Source: Schistosoma haematobium (lineage: Eukaryota; Platyhelminthes; Trematoda; Strigeidida; Schistosomatidae). Taken from it: a stretch of 64,000 nucleotides of DNA. The notes under the pieces were generated by a model that had not been told where the DNA came from, did no database searches, and was given only the letters and a program-made list of their open reading frames with translations. Numbering within the stretch: position 1 is the stretch's first letter; the number at the start of each line of letters is the position of its first letter. Of this stretch, positions 21,701 to 36,700 are shown piece after piece. A program made the position numbers and the translations under genes. Location: positions 11,325,450-11,389,449 of the forward strand of contig NC_067200.1 in assembly GCF_000699445.3 (NCBI RefSeq). The letters run 5' to 3'.

Positions 21701-24700
21701 ACCGAAGAACCATGTACCTATTTATATTCGATAATTTTGTTGTTTGATTATATTTTCCTTGAAAAAGCTTGGACCAGATTGCCAGGCGAAACGTTGGATT
21801 TACTTAAAATTCATTCGCTGAGATTTTACAAATATATTCTTCTTTTTAATGCCATTTTTGAAATGTTGTCACAATTAATGTTGTAGAATATTCTTTCACA
21901 TTAGGTATATATTTACAATATCCAGTTAGCAATTTAAACCCATTAAGCAGTTATGATTTTTAAATATCACAGGTTGTATGTTTCTGAAGTGTGTTTGGTC
22001 CCTTTGAAATTGATCTTGTTTCCTGTTTCCAAAGCATGTGACGCTATTGCTGACCTATTCTCAAGTTTCTTCAAATCAACCGATGATTTGATAACATTTT
22101 TAAAACATTGTTTATGTTCCTTCAACCTAACATTCAATTGTCTTGAAGTTTCTCCCACATACGTTGCATTACAATCATGACAGTTGTTCTCACAGACAGT
22201 ATTCTGTTGTTCTGCCCTTGAAAATGTATCCTTACCCTTCACTATTGCTGATCTTAGTGTCATTAGTCCGGAAAATACAGTCATATCATGTTTCTTTATT
22301 ACTAGAAATGAAGAAGAAACTAAATTAGAGTGTATACCAAAAGATCGGAAGTCCATCGTGGTCATCCTACGCTGTAGTAAAACACTATTATTAACTGTGC
22401 GAAGCTTTCTCCGTCCAACTGTAGGTCGTAATACTGTTTAACTTTAAGTAACATCTTACACAAGTCGACCATCTACATAATTCAGACTTGTCATTATTGA
22501 TCGTCATAAGTCAAGTATTGGTTCGTATGATGTTCAACCGACAGTAAGAATAATCCAAATAATTTCTATTTCTTGACACATTCATGTCAAAAAATTACAA
22601 ACTAATATTATGGTGTTTGCTACATATACTGACAAGTAATAAAAAAGAAAATGAAAAGCAATTAAAATTACAAGAATAGAAGAAAAATGGGGTTTTCAAT
22701 AGTAAACTCATGAAAGATGTGCAAATAATGTATTCACTGTATTGTTTTCATATTTTACAAATTCGGTAAGTGATTTGGCTTAATTCATCTTCGTTCGTTA
22801 CATTTGATGTCGCTACTGGGATAGGCAGGGAGGCGCAGATCTGGGAACGTTGATACGGAGTCGGGGACAAAGAGTAGGTTGGAGTAGTCTCGTCTGGGGT
22901 AGCAATGTGAGGTGTCTCGACTTTTGGGCGGACATCGAGTTCGGGTGACTTGGCGGGTCGACAGAGTCATGAAGATCAGCACGCCTATAGGCTCAACATT
23001 CGATGGTGAGGATCGAGTGTGGTGGATGCTACTCGCTAGGATGTTTTAGGCAGTGTCTGTTGATACATGATATCGAAACTGTAATAATCACTGGACAGAT
23101 TAAAGTATTTCAGTACATCGAAAACATGGAGTTGGTAGAACATTTAGAGCCTGGTCCAGAACAACAGTTCAGATTGCTGAACACACTGAAAGGTGCAAAT
23201 GGACGATTGAAGGTTATCTATATGTTTTATGTAAATACTTTGTAATTTTTTCAATGAATATACATTCCTCTTGCCAATTGATGTGTTTTGTGGCATCAAT
23301 TCATAGGTGGAATACTTTTATATTTTTAAAATAATTACTTAAATCCACTTGATATTGTTTATTTTTGAATCTTCACATTGATATTTAGCACTGCAATTGA
23401 CCAGTCTCTTATTGGCATATATGTATACTGTGCCTATTACCTCGATAAGGCCTTAGTTCACAAGCATTATAAGTAAAGATGCAGGTGCTTCCAACTGACG
23501 AGTCCCAAATAGGAAGAAATGTGCGTCCTGTATTCCACTGCTAGCCACTATCCATCTTTGCTTATAATTACCTAGATCATTTCACATTTATTACAATAGT
23601 TCATTCATATACACTATTAGCAAAAACATTCACATATCGTGTGATCTAGGCTGATCATTTAGAAACGATTATCCAAGTTATACTTTTAACCATTTTAAAT
23701 TAAGATTGAAAAGGATGAAACTCAACTCATGCGAAATATGAAATTTTTTAACGTAACTACATACAATGTACACTAGGACAGCTGCAATATGAATTATGCC
23801 CTAAATCACCAATCCAAAATTTAGTTAATCTTATTCCTTAAATTTGTGACAAACTAATAAAAAAAACATTCAAATATGTTTGTGTGTAGCCTTAAAAGTG
23901 TTTTTGTCTGTCTCTTGGTTCATCGTTCACCTCATAGTGAATTGTTCTCCATAATCATCTTGTATAAAAATTTAAAAGAAAGAAATTCGATTATCAGTTG
24001 GTAAATGACATATGAATGTATCGTTTTAGCCGTAATATCAAGTTTTTGTTAGGCTACGCCTTTCATGACACTTTCTTAATTGCGTCACATATCAGAGAAC
24101 AAAACCTGAGAAACTGAGGTTGTGGGTTCAAGCTATAAAGCAAATGAAACATAGTATTTACAGACGATCCATATTGCTTTTTCATCATTTTCACCTGAAC
24201 ATGATGGCATACGTTGTCCAGTCTGTTGCCATCCACATCTATGTTATTACCATGTCACTGAATACTTCAAACGTAGTTGACACAACATCATCCTCTTCTT
24301 GATAGATTGGTATTGAGTCCAAATCTACGCTCGTTTGATAATTGTGACGACTGATGACTTAAGTTCCTGACAATTCTCAATCCAGAGAAATGGACACTCC
24401 AATGTGAGATTTAGAAGTACCTGATAACGTTAAAGGTGATTGAAGCATACTTACGTAAACCAATATATGTGCGAAATTATAAAGAGCAGCACATTGTTCA
24501 TCTGTAACACACCGGACCATTGAAGAAAATCTTCTCAGGCTACTTGTCTGTGTTATTTGAACAAGTTAATAGGTTCTGACAGCTGCGTTTGACAGGTCGA
24601 CTTTCGTACTACTGCATATATAATAAACCGCCAGATCTTGCCACTCAATCTGTTTTGGGTTGAAAGGGTGCAGAAACAGTTGACAGGATTGCTAAAAACA

Positions 24701-27700
24701 CTGTAAATGCCTGTTGAGTTAATGACTGTGAACGTGTTGACTGAGGCTGTGACCTCTGTTTCTGGCAGATGTATGTGAAACTTCGATGACTACTATGCAG
24801 TAGGTGTTGATTTATCTTGAGGACACTGAGTTTGAGATTTACAATCGACGATCTTTTTGTCGCGACAGTCGGCTGTGTGCTTCTATCCAATATCCAGTCC
24901 TCAGAAAGCATACTGCAGATTGATCTGAGTATGCGTGTGCTTCACGTCAGTTTTTCGAGTTTCAAAGTTCTATATTTTGTCATCACAAAGTTGGTACTGT
25001 TTCGTTCAAGAAGTCGGACTGAATTAGACCATTTGTACTTCTTCAGTAATAAGTGGTCTCTCATATATCGATGAAACGCTGCGTTTAGTGCATCGATAAT
25101 TAACATATACTTTGGGCCAACTTAAACCAAACCTGTTTACCTATATACGTTTACCAAAAATGAAGATCTAGGAGCACCGGACGGCCGGCTCGTGCTAGTA
25201 TGGGACTCGGTAATGCACACCCACGATCCTGTAAACGGAGCTTGAACCCAGGACCTTCGGTCTCGCACGAGAGAACCCAACCCCTAGACTACCGAGTCGA
25301 TACTCAACGGTGTTGATGTGCCCTGGAAATTTGAGCCACATTTTTAGCCATGGGCTTGTCTTGTTTCCTAGATATGGAAGCCATATTTCATCCAATAGCT
25401 TAAGCCTGCCATTTGTTGGATTTCTTACTGGTCCACTCTATCATTTTTTCATTTGTGCGAGAAAATAGATCCTGCTGTAGGGATCGAGATAAAACCACGT
25501 TAATAAATATAAATCGGGAATTCAAAAACAGGTAAACAGAGCGATCATTCCGGATATGAATCAAGGTACTTAGATTTAAAGTAGTTGATGTCCAGTACCA
25601 TCAAGTTGTTTTTTTATCAATCAAAATGAAGGTATTAACTTATTCATGCAAACTATAATGAGTCTTCAACCAAATCGGTTTCATAAAACATAGCCACTAA
25701 CCAAATGTCAAGGAATTTAAATTATCATTTTTATAGTCTAAATACATAAAATAACTTATCGACAATAGTCTTGTACAACATTGAAGTCCTGAACAACATT
25801 TAAAATAAACACATGACCTTGAGGCCACTATTCAGTCAATCAACAGAAAGACAGTTTAAATCAAAAGTATTTCTCAACAGGAATGATGAAACCTGTTAGA
25901 ATTTGATGACTTTTAGAAGTCTACTGGTATTCCAACGCTTATTATCGGTTTTTCGATGTTAATATTACTGAAATATCACTGTATAACATCACAAATCTAA
26001 ATGTCAATCTATTCATATTAATAGTTTCTTACTTAAATCTATCTCAAAACCATAAATGACTCGGTAGAAAGATAATGATTACTTATAAAGTCCTTATGGT
26101 TAAATTCGTTTGAGATTGACTGAGATGAACTTGCGAGAGGATAATCGTTGTCGCCTTATTGATACTGAAGAATTCATCCAAAAATTTTTTGACTTATTTC
26201 AAAATTCCTACTTCATCAGTTCACCTATTATTACTATTCTATGAACTACTTTGGTCATTGATACGTTCAACATAGACATTTATAATATGTGATGAAAAAA
26301 GAATATTGTCTAATAATTGTAAATGTTCTAAGCACTATGCAGATGTATTTCTATTGTTGATTGTCATGAACCGAGGAGTCCCACAGTAGAACGAAACGGC
26401 CGTTTAGTACTTCCAGGTTTTTAATGGTGGTCTAACATCAATCGGTTCATGATCTCAATCAAACACTTAATAATCTCCACAACCCTGTATTGATGATATA
26501 AAAGTTGTTTTTTATATTCTGATTAGCTCACCCTTAAGGCTTTAAATTGGTTTGACAGTCATTAATTTGTGAATTGAACACAAAATTTTGAAAGTAGCTT
26601 GCTCAACTCGAATTGAACCGTCACTGTGAAATAAGTATGTTTTGTGATTCAATTAATACATCTGTTGACGGAAAGAATAATTTTAAGACTGAAGCAGATG
26701 TCAATAAAGTTCTAAACAAAGTAAACTTAGGGGGATGTTCAAATGTTCTTTCGTTAGATTCCACAATTAACAGTGATAGATATGACACGTTTTAATTAAT
26801 ATATCAGAGCCTAATATGGAAGCAAATGTCAAGTCATAATATGGTGTTTCGATTTATTCAAGATTCAATGTTCCTATTATATTGGGAGTCTATAACTCTG
26901 TTCAAAACATAACTATGAAAAATAAACAGTAACCTCATATCCATTGAATTCAGTAACTTATTGAAAAGCGTCTCATTGTTCAGGGCTAAAGGTACTGGGT
27001 TCAGGTTCGAGTATAAATATCTACACTGAGATGCACGTATATATGACTGAATAGCCGTAAATAGTGTAAAACAAGTGTCCCAGGTCTCACTGATACTCAT
27101 AGTCTAAACATACAATCAGATTAAGAAATTTCCACACGATAATACTAAACATCCACATTTTTATAGGAAAGGGAATCAGAAAATTATTCTTATCCTAATA
27201 TATTTATTTAACTACATTCTCAACTTATTCTATAGGACCCTATATAAACGACTGAAAATTTGGTATCACAATTTTAAAATTTAGATTGTTGGTTATATGA
27301 ATCACAAAGTTTGATTACAGATCTACTGAAAACCTCGAAGCTCCGAACAACTGTAGTAACGTAGTATGGAACGTTTCAGCAAAGTTCATCCATAAGCGTA
27401 CTAGGAATTAGACTGATGACACTCAGGCTTTGAAGAGAGCGCCTAACCTTTAGATCATCAAAATGAAGCCCAATTGTTTACGATCTAGGATTTTTTTCAA
27501 TTCGTGATACTGTACAACTATCTTCCAATCTCACTGATAATATTTGTCTTACGCCTTTAGAGGGGCCTTAAGGTCCTGGGTTTGATCCCTTATACGGTCG
27601 TGGATGCCCAGTGATTAAAAGTCCCAATCCCTCCTTGTTCTTGACGAGTGTCTAAACAATATCCACTCTTTGGTGTGGAACTCTGGACTTGGTAATCTTG

Positions 27701-30700
27701 ACCACATCCTATAATAGTTAATATGAGTTGTAAAACTATAAGTTTAGATTAGTAATTATATAAAGGTGTATTTTTTATTGGGACCTACGTTTAATTTTCG
27801 CAAAAAAGTAAACATTATTGTCTATTTGGATCGATAGAACTCAGAGAATTGTATTCAAACAGACACTAAAAGATTCAAATACTTTAAACTACAACTTAAC
27901 CCTTAATATTCCAAACTTCTTGTAGGCGGAAGCGACAAGATAACGAATATAAATTACGAATACATTTTATTTCAGAATAACAATGTTTGAAACCTAAAGT
28001 TTATGACTTTGGTTTCAAATTACCTTATACTGTTATATACCGATAAAAATAAAGAATGGTAACTTTTGAGATCCATTTATGGACCAATACTATGAGCATA
28101 TTTTTATCGTGTAATTGTTATGTAACTAAAGTGTTCATTATTCATGTCCCTGTTATTATGAGTTTTATTTTGACCTATGAACTATTATTATACGATTTAC
28201 CATTCTTGAATTATTCTCTGTCTGTTAATCACTAAATCCCTCATTTACAGCCACTTTTGGTCAAATATTGTACAAATTTCAATGGTTAAGATCATGTGTC
28301 AGTTAAAGCTAGACCGACATGGAAAACCTGGAAGAACTGGATGGCCATTCCGTCCTATTGTGGGACTCTTCAGCAGTGCGCATCCACAACCTTACTCAAT
28401 TTCGTGGATTAGTTGAAGTTAGACATTAAAACCGTTGGATGCCAGTTCACTGGTCTGGTGGTTAAGTGCTCGCGCGCGAAACCAGTAGATCCTGGGTTCG
28501 AATCTTGCAGAGGGCGAGGTCGTGGATGCGCATTGCTGATGAGTCCCACAATAGGACGGAACGGCCATCCAGTGCTTCCAGATTTTCCATGGTCGTCTAG
28601 CTTCAACTGACTCATGATCATAACCATTGAAATTACTATAATATCCACAAAACCCGTCTGATATTGCGCAAATGTTGTTTCCTATTTTATGGTACTACGT
28701 TGTCTGTTTGATTGGTATATAAACCCCGTATGTTTGAAATAAATGATTCATATTGCAGGGGCTGAGATTAGTGTTCTGGACTTAACTGGCTGGGCTAAGC
28801 GGAAAGCAGGACCAATCAGGACTCTAGGTTGCTCTCACGTGTTTTATACGTCACTGGTTCGATCGATAATTCACTGCTCTCTGATTGGCGGTATCGTTGC
28901 TTTATACAATGAACAGGGCACACATGTTCACAAGTTATAACATATAGATTCGAATATTGATAGATTGGGCGGCAAAAAACACTGATTAATCATACTTTGG
29001 TTCAACTAAATTGGACTGGATGGTAGATAAAACAAATTAAATGATTCTTGATAAATTTACTACGAATAATATTCGATGACTAATAAATTTTCTGAGAGTT
29101 TTGCTAGCTGAAATACCGAGTCTTATCAATATTATTTTAGACTTCCACCCACTTACAGCTTTGAATTTTAAAATTTCACCGATATTATAATAGAAGAATG
29201 GGTTGAATCATTTCTATGGAGTTGATTACGGAAGATTACTAAGGATCCTATAAATAGGATTGAAGATGTCACTTATTTTCTAACATTAGTAAAATTAGAA
29301 TTTATCCCTTTACTTCTTATTTCTTTGTATACAAGTGTAGGTGTACCAGTGCTTCAATGTGCTATTTTTACTGATTCTTCATTATCACCTTTGAGTTCCA
29401 ATAGAGTTAATCTCAATTCATATTTTTACATATTCTACAAACTTGACCATTTAACTTGGTGTTTGCTGTTGTAAAAGTTTATTGGAAGGAATTCAGGAGT
29501 GGTCAAACCAAGATGTAGTACTAGTTTATGAAATCCATGACTATTGGACTGTGTAGCGTATATAGATGTGGACTACTTGTTTGGTGTCTACACAATTATA
29601 ATAAACAATGATAGGTGCTATTTGATACCACACAGAATCGATCACACTGGAGTAGACACATTTCATCTTTACACCAAAATACTTATAGTTTTTATTTCAC
29701 TAATCCACCCTTTATTCTCGAATCATATTGTCTATGTTTCTATTTTCCACTACTACATATACTTTTACGACTTCCACTACTATGGGTTTTGATTTGATGT
29801 TTATATCTCTCCGTAAAGATATGTCATGGCAACTTGGACTTATGAACATATATAATCTGTGTTCTATGTTACTTACGACCGACTGACATTTAATATTTAA
29901 ATATTTATTCTGTTATCTCTTGAATGAATTCGTAGGGTATTTAAACCGAGTTTTAATTTAAAGTTCAGAACAAAAAGGTAATAAATGATCAATTATTGAA
30001 AACTGGAAATTACTAAACAGTTTAATTCTCGAGTCGATCTAAATGAACTAACATTGGAAACTGGGAAGCACTGGACGGCCATTTCATCATAGTGTGAGAG
30101 TCCTCAGCAGTGCACATCCACAACCCAGCACACGGGACTCTGACCCAGGACTTTGAGTTTCGCGTGAGGACGTCTAACCTCCAGACCACTGAATTGGCAT
30201 CCGTCGGTGTCTAAATTCAATCCGCCCATGATCTTGCGCAGCCTTTCTTCCATCTTCTGAGGTGGATAACAGTCTCATGGTAGGACGAAACGGTCATCCA
30301 GTGCTTCCACCTTTTCAATGGTTGTCTGTTAAAAATACTGCAATCTTCACAAATTCCTTTACTAATAATTACTAGACAGTTAACAGACACCTGATCTTTT
30401 TAATTACATCTTAATTAGCATATTCTACACACAAATTTTGTTTAAATTGAGCTTTGAGATTTTGAATAATGTAGGTTGGGTAGATGCCATCGACACGAAA
30501 CATTGCCTGACCTAGATTTCATGCTGGTTGGCGCTTGTCATTAAGATCTACTTGGAATGTTGAGATAATTGATAATCCCTGCCTGATTTGTACTACATCG
30601 CATCCAGCTTCACAGTCTGGGACGTGTATGAATAATCTCTTGTGAATAGTGACCAATATCATCTCCGTCAAGTCCTTCTCGGTACAGATCGAATGCTATC

Positions 30701-33700
30701 GATCACGTAGCAATGTGTTGAGATGTTAGATGGTCACTAGTCAACTAATTAGTGACCAATCAACTGTAAATTTTGGACAATAACTGATACCTTTGAATGT
30801 TTATTAGATTATGAATCATCTTTTCACAATTCATACTTTACTTGTTTTTAAATAGCTGATTAATTATTCATGCATTTAAATGATTTCAACTGACCCCTTT
30901 TACTAAATCGCTTTCAATATCCAAATGATTTACATTGTATGCACGTGAATGAGTAGTACACGCCTCAACAATATTGATCCACAAAAGAAATTTTTATTAA
31001 GACGATTATATTTGTAATCATATCACAACGTTCCTAGGGTTACCATAGTTACTTGTAATAACAAAGCAGATTGTCTATTGAACTAAAATATAACTTTGTG
31101 TTTGTTTAACTGTCCAATTTTCGAAACTAATTACATTCGTTGGGTGTCTGAACATGTACCTAAATGGTTGCAAAAACAAATAAAACCAAACGACCCAATA
31201 AGAGTAGATGATAAATATCCAATATCCTCTGCCGCTAAGCACATAGTTGAAACATTTCATAAGATTGATCCTAACAGAACTTCTGTGGTGTTGTACAAAA
31301 GTGTAAAATAGTATACTAAGGTTTATTGAAGTCCCAGCCATAACAAGATTCAAACCCCCTTTTTGTATTCAGAAACAGTTTGTTCTCACCTCAGACCTAC
31401 CCTGGTAATATTAGCTTATTATCCAGAGTGATGAGGTTTCCAACTATTATTCATATTATCAGTTTGGGGGTTGTGGAAATTGTTAAGTTTTTGATTGAGA
31501 TCATGAACCGATTGATGTTAGACCACCATTGAAAACCTGGAAGCACTGGACGGCCATATCGTCTTACTTTGGGACTACTCAACAGTTGGCATCCACGATC
31601 CCGCTCGCGGGATTCGAACCCAAGTCCTTCAGTCTCGAGCGCGAACGCTTAACCTACTGGACCACTGAGCCGGCATCCAGTGGTGCTAATGTCTAACCTC
31701 AACCAATCCACGAAATCGCGCGACCATCTTCCATTGTACTGGGGTAGATATCTGTCTCTAATCGACACGGATTAGCTCCACTGGTCACGGCTTCTCATCA
31801 GAACTCCGTGGATTGGTTGAGGTTAGACATTAACACCATTGGATGCCGGCTCAGTGGTCCAGTAGGTTAAGCGTTCGCGCGCGAGAATGAAGGCCCTGGG
31901 TTCGAATCCCGTGAGCGGGATTGTGGATGAGCACTGCTCAGGAGTCCCTCAATAGAACGAACCGGCCGTCCTGTGCTTACAGGTTTTCAATGGTCGTCTA
32001 ACATCAATCGGTTCATGATCTCAATCTAAAATATTAATCATATTATTTTCTTCATTATTTTTGTCTCCTCTTACCCCCTCTAGTCTAGTTGACCTTTTAT
32101 TTTAATATATAAATGTTCTTGACAAGTATATGAGTGATCAGATGGTTCGAAATGTGTTACGCTAAAATATCACTTAGTTCTTATTACTTTCGCCTTCATA
32201 TTACACTATCCAGATTTGTAAAAGGGACTAATTACATTCGTTGTACTAAAGCAAATCACTAAATTAATAATTTGAACATCTGTTAAACGATGAATAACTG
32301 AATCAGTGTTTAATTGCATTTTTTAAAATATATTCGATGGTAAGATAATGAAAAGCAGTATCTTTATCGATGAACAAGAAGGAGTAATTTGGACCTATCG
32401 ATTTTCACATGACGATACGTGCATGATATAGTGGGGCTATCAAATTCCAGACAAGTGATAGCTGCAATCGTTTTGCTAAAATATGGATTTTCTTTCCAGG
32501 GAATGAGGTACACGCCATTGGTGTAAAAATGTGGCTTTAATTTCATTGAGACAAATATACATGTATATGAATGAGTGTTCAATTATCCTTCGATTTAGTT
32601 GATCGATAGACAGCTTCCTTCACACTTACAGTCTTCCCAGTCAAGTAGCTGGTTAGGCTCGTGAAAAGAAAGCTCTTGTATCAGTATCAAAGCCCAACAC
32701 TGTACACTACGACAGTGTATATTGGGAACTGTGGGTTTTCAACAGACATCATTCTTGAAAGAGATATTACAACTGCAGAAACTGGTACTTGAATGGAAAA
32801 ACACTGAGATTCGCTCAGTGAAAAGAAGAGAACAGATTAAGATTTTATCCACACTCCATAAACATGATAACAAATACTTTTTTCAAATACACTCAATTAT
32901 ATAGTGACTTGACTTGTATTGGATGTTTAGTTAGTAATATTACGACTACCACTGAACTCATGGTCCTGGGTTTGAATCCTGAATACGTGGTTATGGATGG
33001 GCAATACTAGGAAGTCAAAAACAGCCGTCCAATGCTTCCGGGTTTTCAATTGAGATTTAGTTAAAATCGGTTCGCAACTTTAACAGTTAAAGTATTACTG
33101 ACAGAAGAAACACAGAAAATCACTACTACACAGAATTACCAAGAAGTATATGTATTATACTGAACGAAGTTCACATTAAGTTAATACAAAGAGTATCATT
33201 CTAAATAAATGTCACACTAAAATATAATGAATATTATACGGAACAATTTTCACACTGAATTACAAATGGAAGCATTATTGAATACGGATGATGCTGGGTA
33301 AAAATGTGTTTCTGCTTTTTTATCCTCTACTGACATTAGGGAAACTCATTTCAAGTTCTGTTTATGATGCATTTTGATCGCGAGATGAAATTAATAAGAT
33401 GTATTATCAATAGGTCGAAATAAAGTAATAATAACGACAGCGCAAAAGACTAAACATTGACGGTGTCGTTCGTGAAGACAGAAATAAAAGGTATGTAAGA
33501 AAGAATTCTGAAACTCAAGATCTAGAGTAAGTTATTGAGTGAATGAATCGGGTCCATTGTGACTGGTTGTGATCCATGCCATTCAAAAAATCCGACCATT
33601 GATCACGGTTATTAAGAAGACCCTAACTAGCTAGACTGTAACTACCAACGTGGTTCAGATCAACAGTCAAGTTAACTGAGTCCCTCCTAGCTTTCTTCAA

Positions 33701-36700
33701 ACCTACTCCAATTCCATCTAACTTTGCATGTTGGGTGAGGCAGTGGTTAGACATACTTATTACTGGTCCTAAGCACTTCAATCGACTACGAATTACGATC
33801 TTATCAAGCAACTTGCCACATTTTCCTAGTTTCCTGTACTTAGTGTTAACACTGCTAACTCCGTTATTTCACGATACGCAAGTAATGTTTCGAAAGTACT
33901 TATTACCAAAGACTTCCACTCCACGTATATCTTATAGTTTCCACAAAGATGGTGTGTGTTTTAGGATAAGAAATAATTCATCTTGGTTAAAAATGATGAT
34001 AAAACAACTACCTAATTTCCACTTTCACTAGTCATCCTTGTTTTCGCTGAAAATTAAACTAAATGGAACAAGTCGATAAGTATGCACTAGATTGAAAAAG
34101 ACAATAATATTGATTTTCTGAATGTTATATAGCTTCTTTCACGAGATAACCCAAGATAATTTGTGATAATAATAGGAAAAGTTCATATCTTGATATGTGC
34201 CTAGTGAAGTAAGATATGATAGGCCACTAAGTAAGGACAGACGAACAATTAAGTTACTATTTACTTTGCTATTTCCTTACCGGTAGTGATTTATACTTTT
34301 AAGTCTATAAGTGTAGATTGCTTGTAATTGTGTTGGATAAAGTATTGTTTTGTTTATGCTCTGATTCTGTGTAATCGGTTGCGAGCCACGTGTCTGATGT
34401 AATGTGATCCCACCAGTGTTCAGCTTATCGATCGAGTATCCAGCCTAACAATAACAAACATCTCGGTCATCAGTCTTATTATTGTATAACATTAGTATAA
34501 CATGACAGACAGAATATGTTTTTGTTCTACCGTCTTGCCAATCTCTTCATTATCTATTTTGAAAAGCCATTCGTTTTAGTGTGGTACTCCCCAGCAGTGA
34601 GTATCCACGATCTCTTACGTGGGACGCGGACCCAGTAACTCACGCGCGAACGTTTAGCCTCTAGACCACTGAGCTGGCATCCGACGATGTTGATGTTACA
34701 ACTTGTGGCCTGTGTGCTCTGTTAATGTATAGGGTAACGATACTGTCAATTAGAGAGCAGTGAATTACCGATCGGACCAATAACGCCTAAAACCCGTACG
34801 AACAGTCTAGAGTCCATATCGGTCCTTCTTCCTGCATAGCCCTGCCTATTGAGTTCAGAACACCAATCTCAGCCTCCGCGATATGAATAATATATTTCGA
34901 ACATACTGGGTTTATATAAAAATCAAACGGACCACATCACACCATAAAATAGGAAACAACATTTGTACAAGATTTGGCCAAATGTGGCTGTGAGTGTGAG
35001 AGGTAATGATTAATACACAGTGCATAATTTAAGAATGGTAAATCGTATAATAATAATAGTTCATAGGTCAAAATAAAGCTCATAATAAGAGGGACATGAA
35101 TCTGTATAGTTTAGTTATTTAACAATTATACGATAAAATTATGCGCATAGTATTGGTTCATAAATGGATTCCAAAAGTTACCATTCATTATGCTTATCGA
35201 GACATAACAGTTAACATCTAACTTCAATCGATCCATAATCTTGAGCCCAAAATAGAAAGTTTCTGCAAAACGCTTGTACGTAGAAGTTAAGGTACTGGAA
35301 TAGAAAAAACGATCGCTTTAAATGAGAAGAACTGAGCCAAAATATAAAAGTATGAGACCACTGAGCATAACCCAGTTGCAATGCTGCTCACTAAAATATT
35401 ACTGATTATTCATCTAGGTTAGAATCTGGAATATGTAGATCTCTTATCGGATACTGTTACTTTAGACTATCAAGTCAGAGCACAATGTTTCAGATCGTCA
35501 ATTTTAATCAATATCTACCGTTGAGTTGACTCTAACTATATATTACTGTTGACTTACTGCTTCATGACTAACTTGGTCGATTCCATCTGTAGTGAATTAT
35601 CATTAAAACTTCTGAATCATTTATGAATTTACAGATATTAGTGAGAAAGCACATCAAACATTGACTGGTTACCTAAAATGTATTTTTCTTTTATAATTTA
35701 CATTAAGAACTGACCTTAATTAGACAACTATTGAAAACCAGGAAGTATTGGATAACTGTTTCATCCCATGAAACTATTCACTTGTATTCATCTACGTACG
35801 ATCCAATCAAGGAATCGAACTGGAAACCTTCAATTCTATTCAACTGTCCGGTGCTTCCTAATTTTTTTTTACTCCTTACCTAGTTATAGTTATTTTGTAA
35901 TATAAACTATGCAATATATATTCTTTACTCTAATCACCTATATTTATTGTTTAATTTAGCCAATGTATCAACCTTATTATGATTTTCATAATGATACTAT
36001 ACATATTGCTATGCTATTAGCTGATGGTATTGACAATTGTTATCAAGCTGAAACACAAATTAAATCAATTTTATTCCATCAAAAAAGATGGTATCCATCT
36101 AAAGATGATTGTTGCCATTTTAAACATTTCACACATATTAATTCAAATTGGTTAACAGCAAATGATCGTGTTCAATCATTTAATGAAGCTAAACGTGAAC
36201 GATTTCCGATTGTATTTCATTTTATTGTTGATCAATTACCATATGAATTTATGAATAGATTAATGTCTGATTGGGGATTAGATGGGATCAGTGTACAATT
36301 TTATCCGATTAAAAACTATGAAGTAAGTTGATTGTAGTTTACACATGAATGAATTATGTTGATAAGATTTTAAATGGTAAGATCAGTGCATAAGTTCACA
36401 AATTACCAGTCATAATTATTTCCAGTGAATTTCTTCGGCGAGACTCTAATTTATGGATGACCTTTGAACGAAACTTAAGTGACCCTGAGAAAGATTAGCC
36501 AATCAACAAACAGTCAGTATGGAGTAAAAATATATTATACAAAAGCAAGGGAATAAAGTAGATACACTTCTTGTAAGTGCTTCAAAAATTTGTCAAAGTT
36601 AGAAAGAGTTTCAGAGATTCTAAAGTCGTAATCCATGCAGTAGAGGAAATCATCCATACGGCTACAGAATAGTCGGCCTATGGAGCCATGATAAAATCTC

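Larger units (their letters stand above)
16528..21972. repeat. 5.4-kb palindrome (inverted duplication of a PLE locus)
   Basis: The left arm 16528 to about 18693 and the right arm about 19808-21972 are reverse complements, differing at only a few positions (for example an A/T run of 8 versus 9, and one missing A near 20545). The spacer is 1.1 kb. The arms include about 120 bp of flanking DNA outside the PLE, so this is an inverted segmental duplication, not two independent insertions. The arm identity suggests a recent event or an assembly artefact. Confidence 0.9.
12755..35959 (+). other. intron 1 of the LARGE-like gene (23.2 kb)
   Basis: The intron is bounded by |gtgagt and a tttaatttag| acceptor. 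It contains PLE-2 and its palindrome, the SINE-II pair, several SINE-I copies, solo LTRs, PLE-4, PLE-5 and RTE scraps, each listed separately. The unlisted stretches (about 13620-14310, 14560-15290, 22450-22780, 23250-23470, 23550-24640, 25330-26360, 28945-30040, 32240-32940, 33835-34550, 35250-35720) are AT-rich, and I see no genes in them. Confidence 0.75.
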
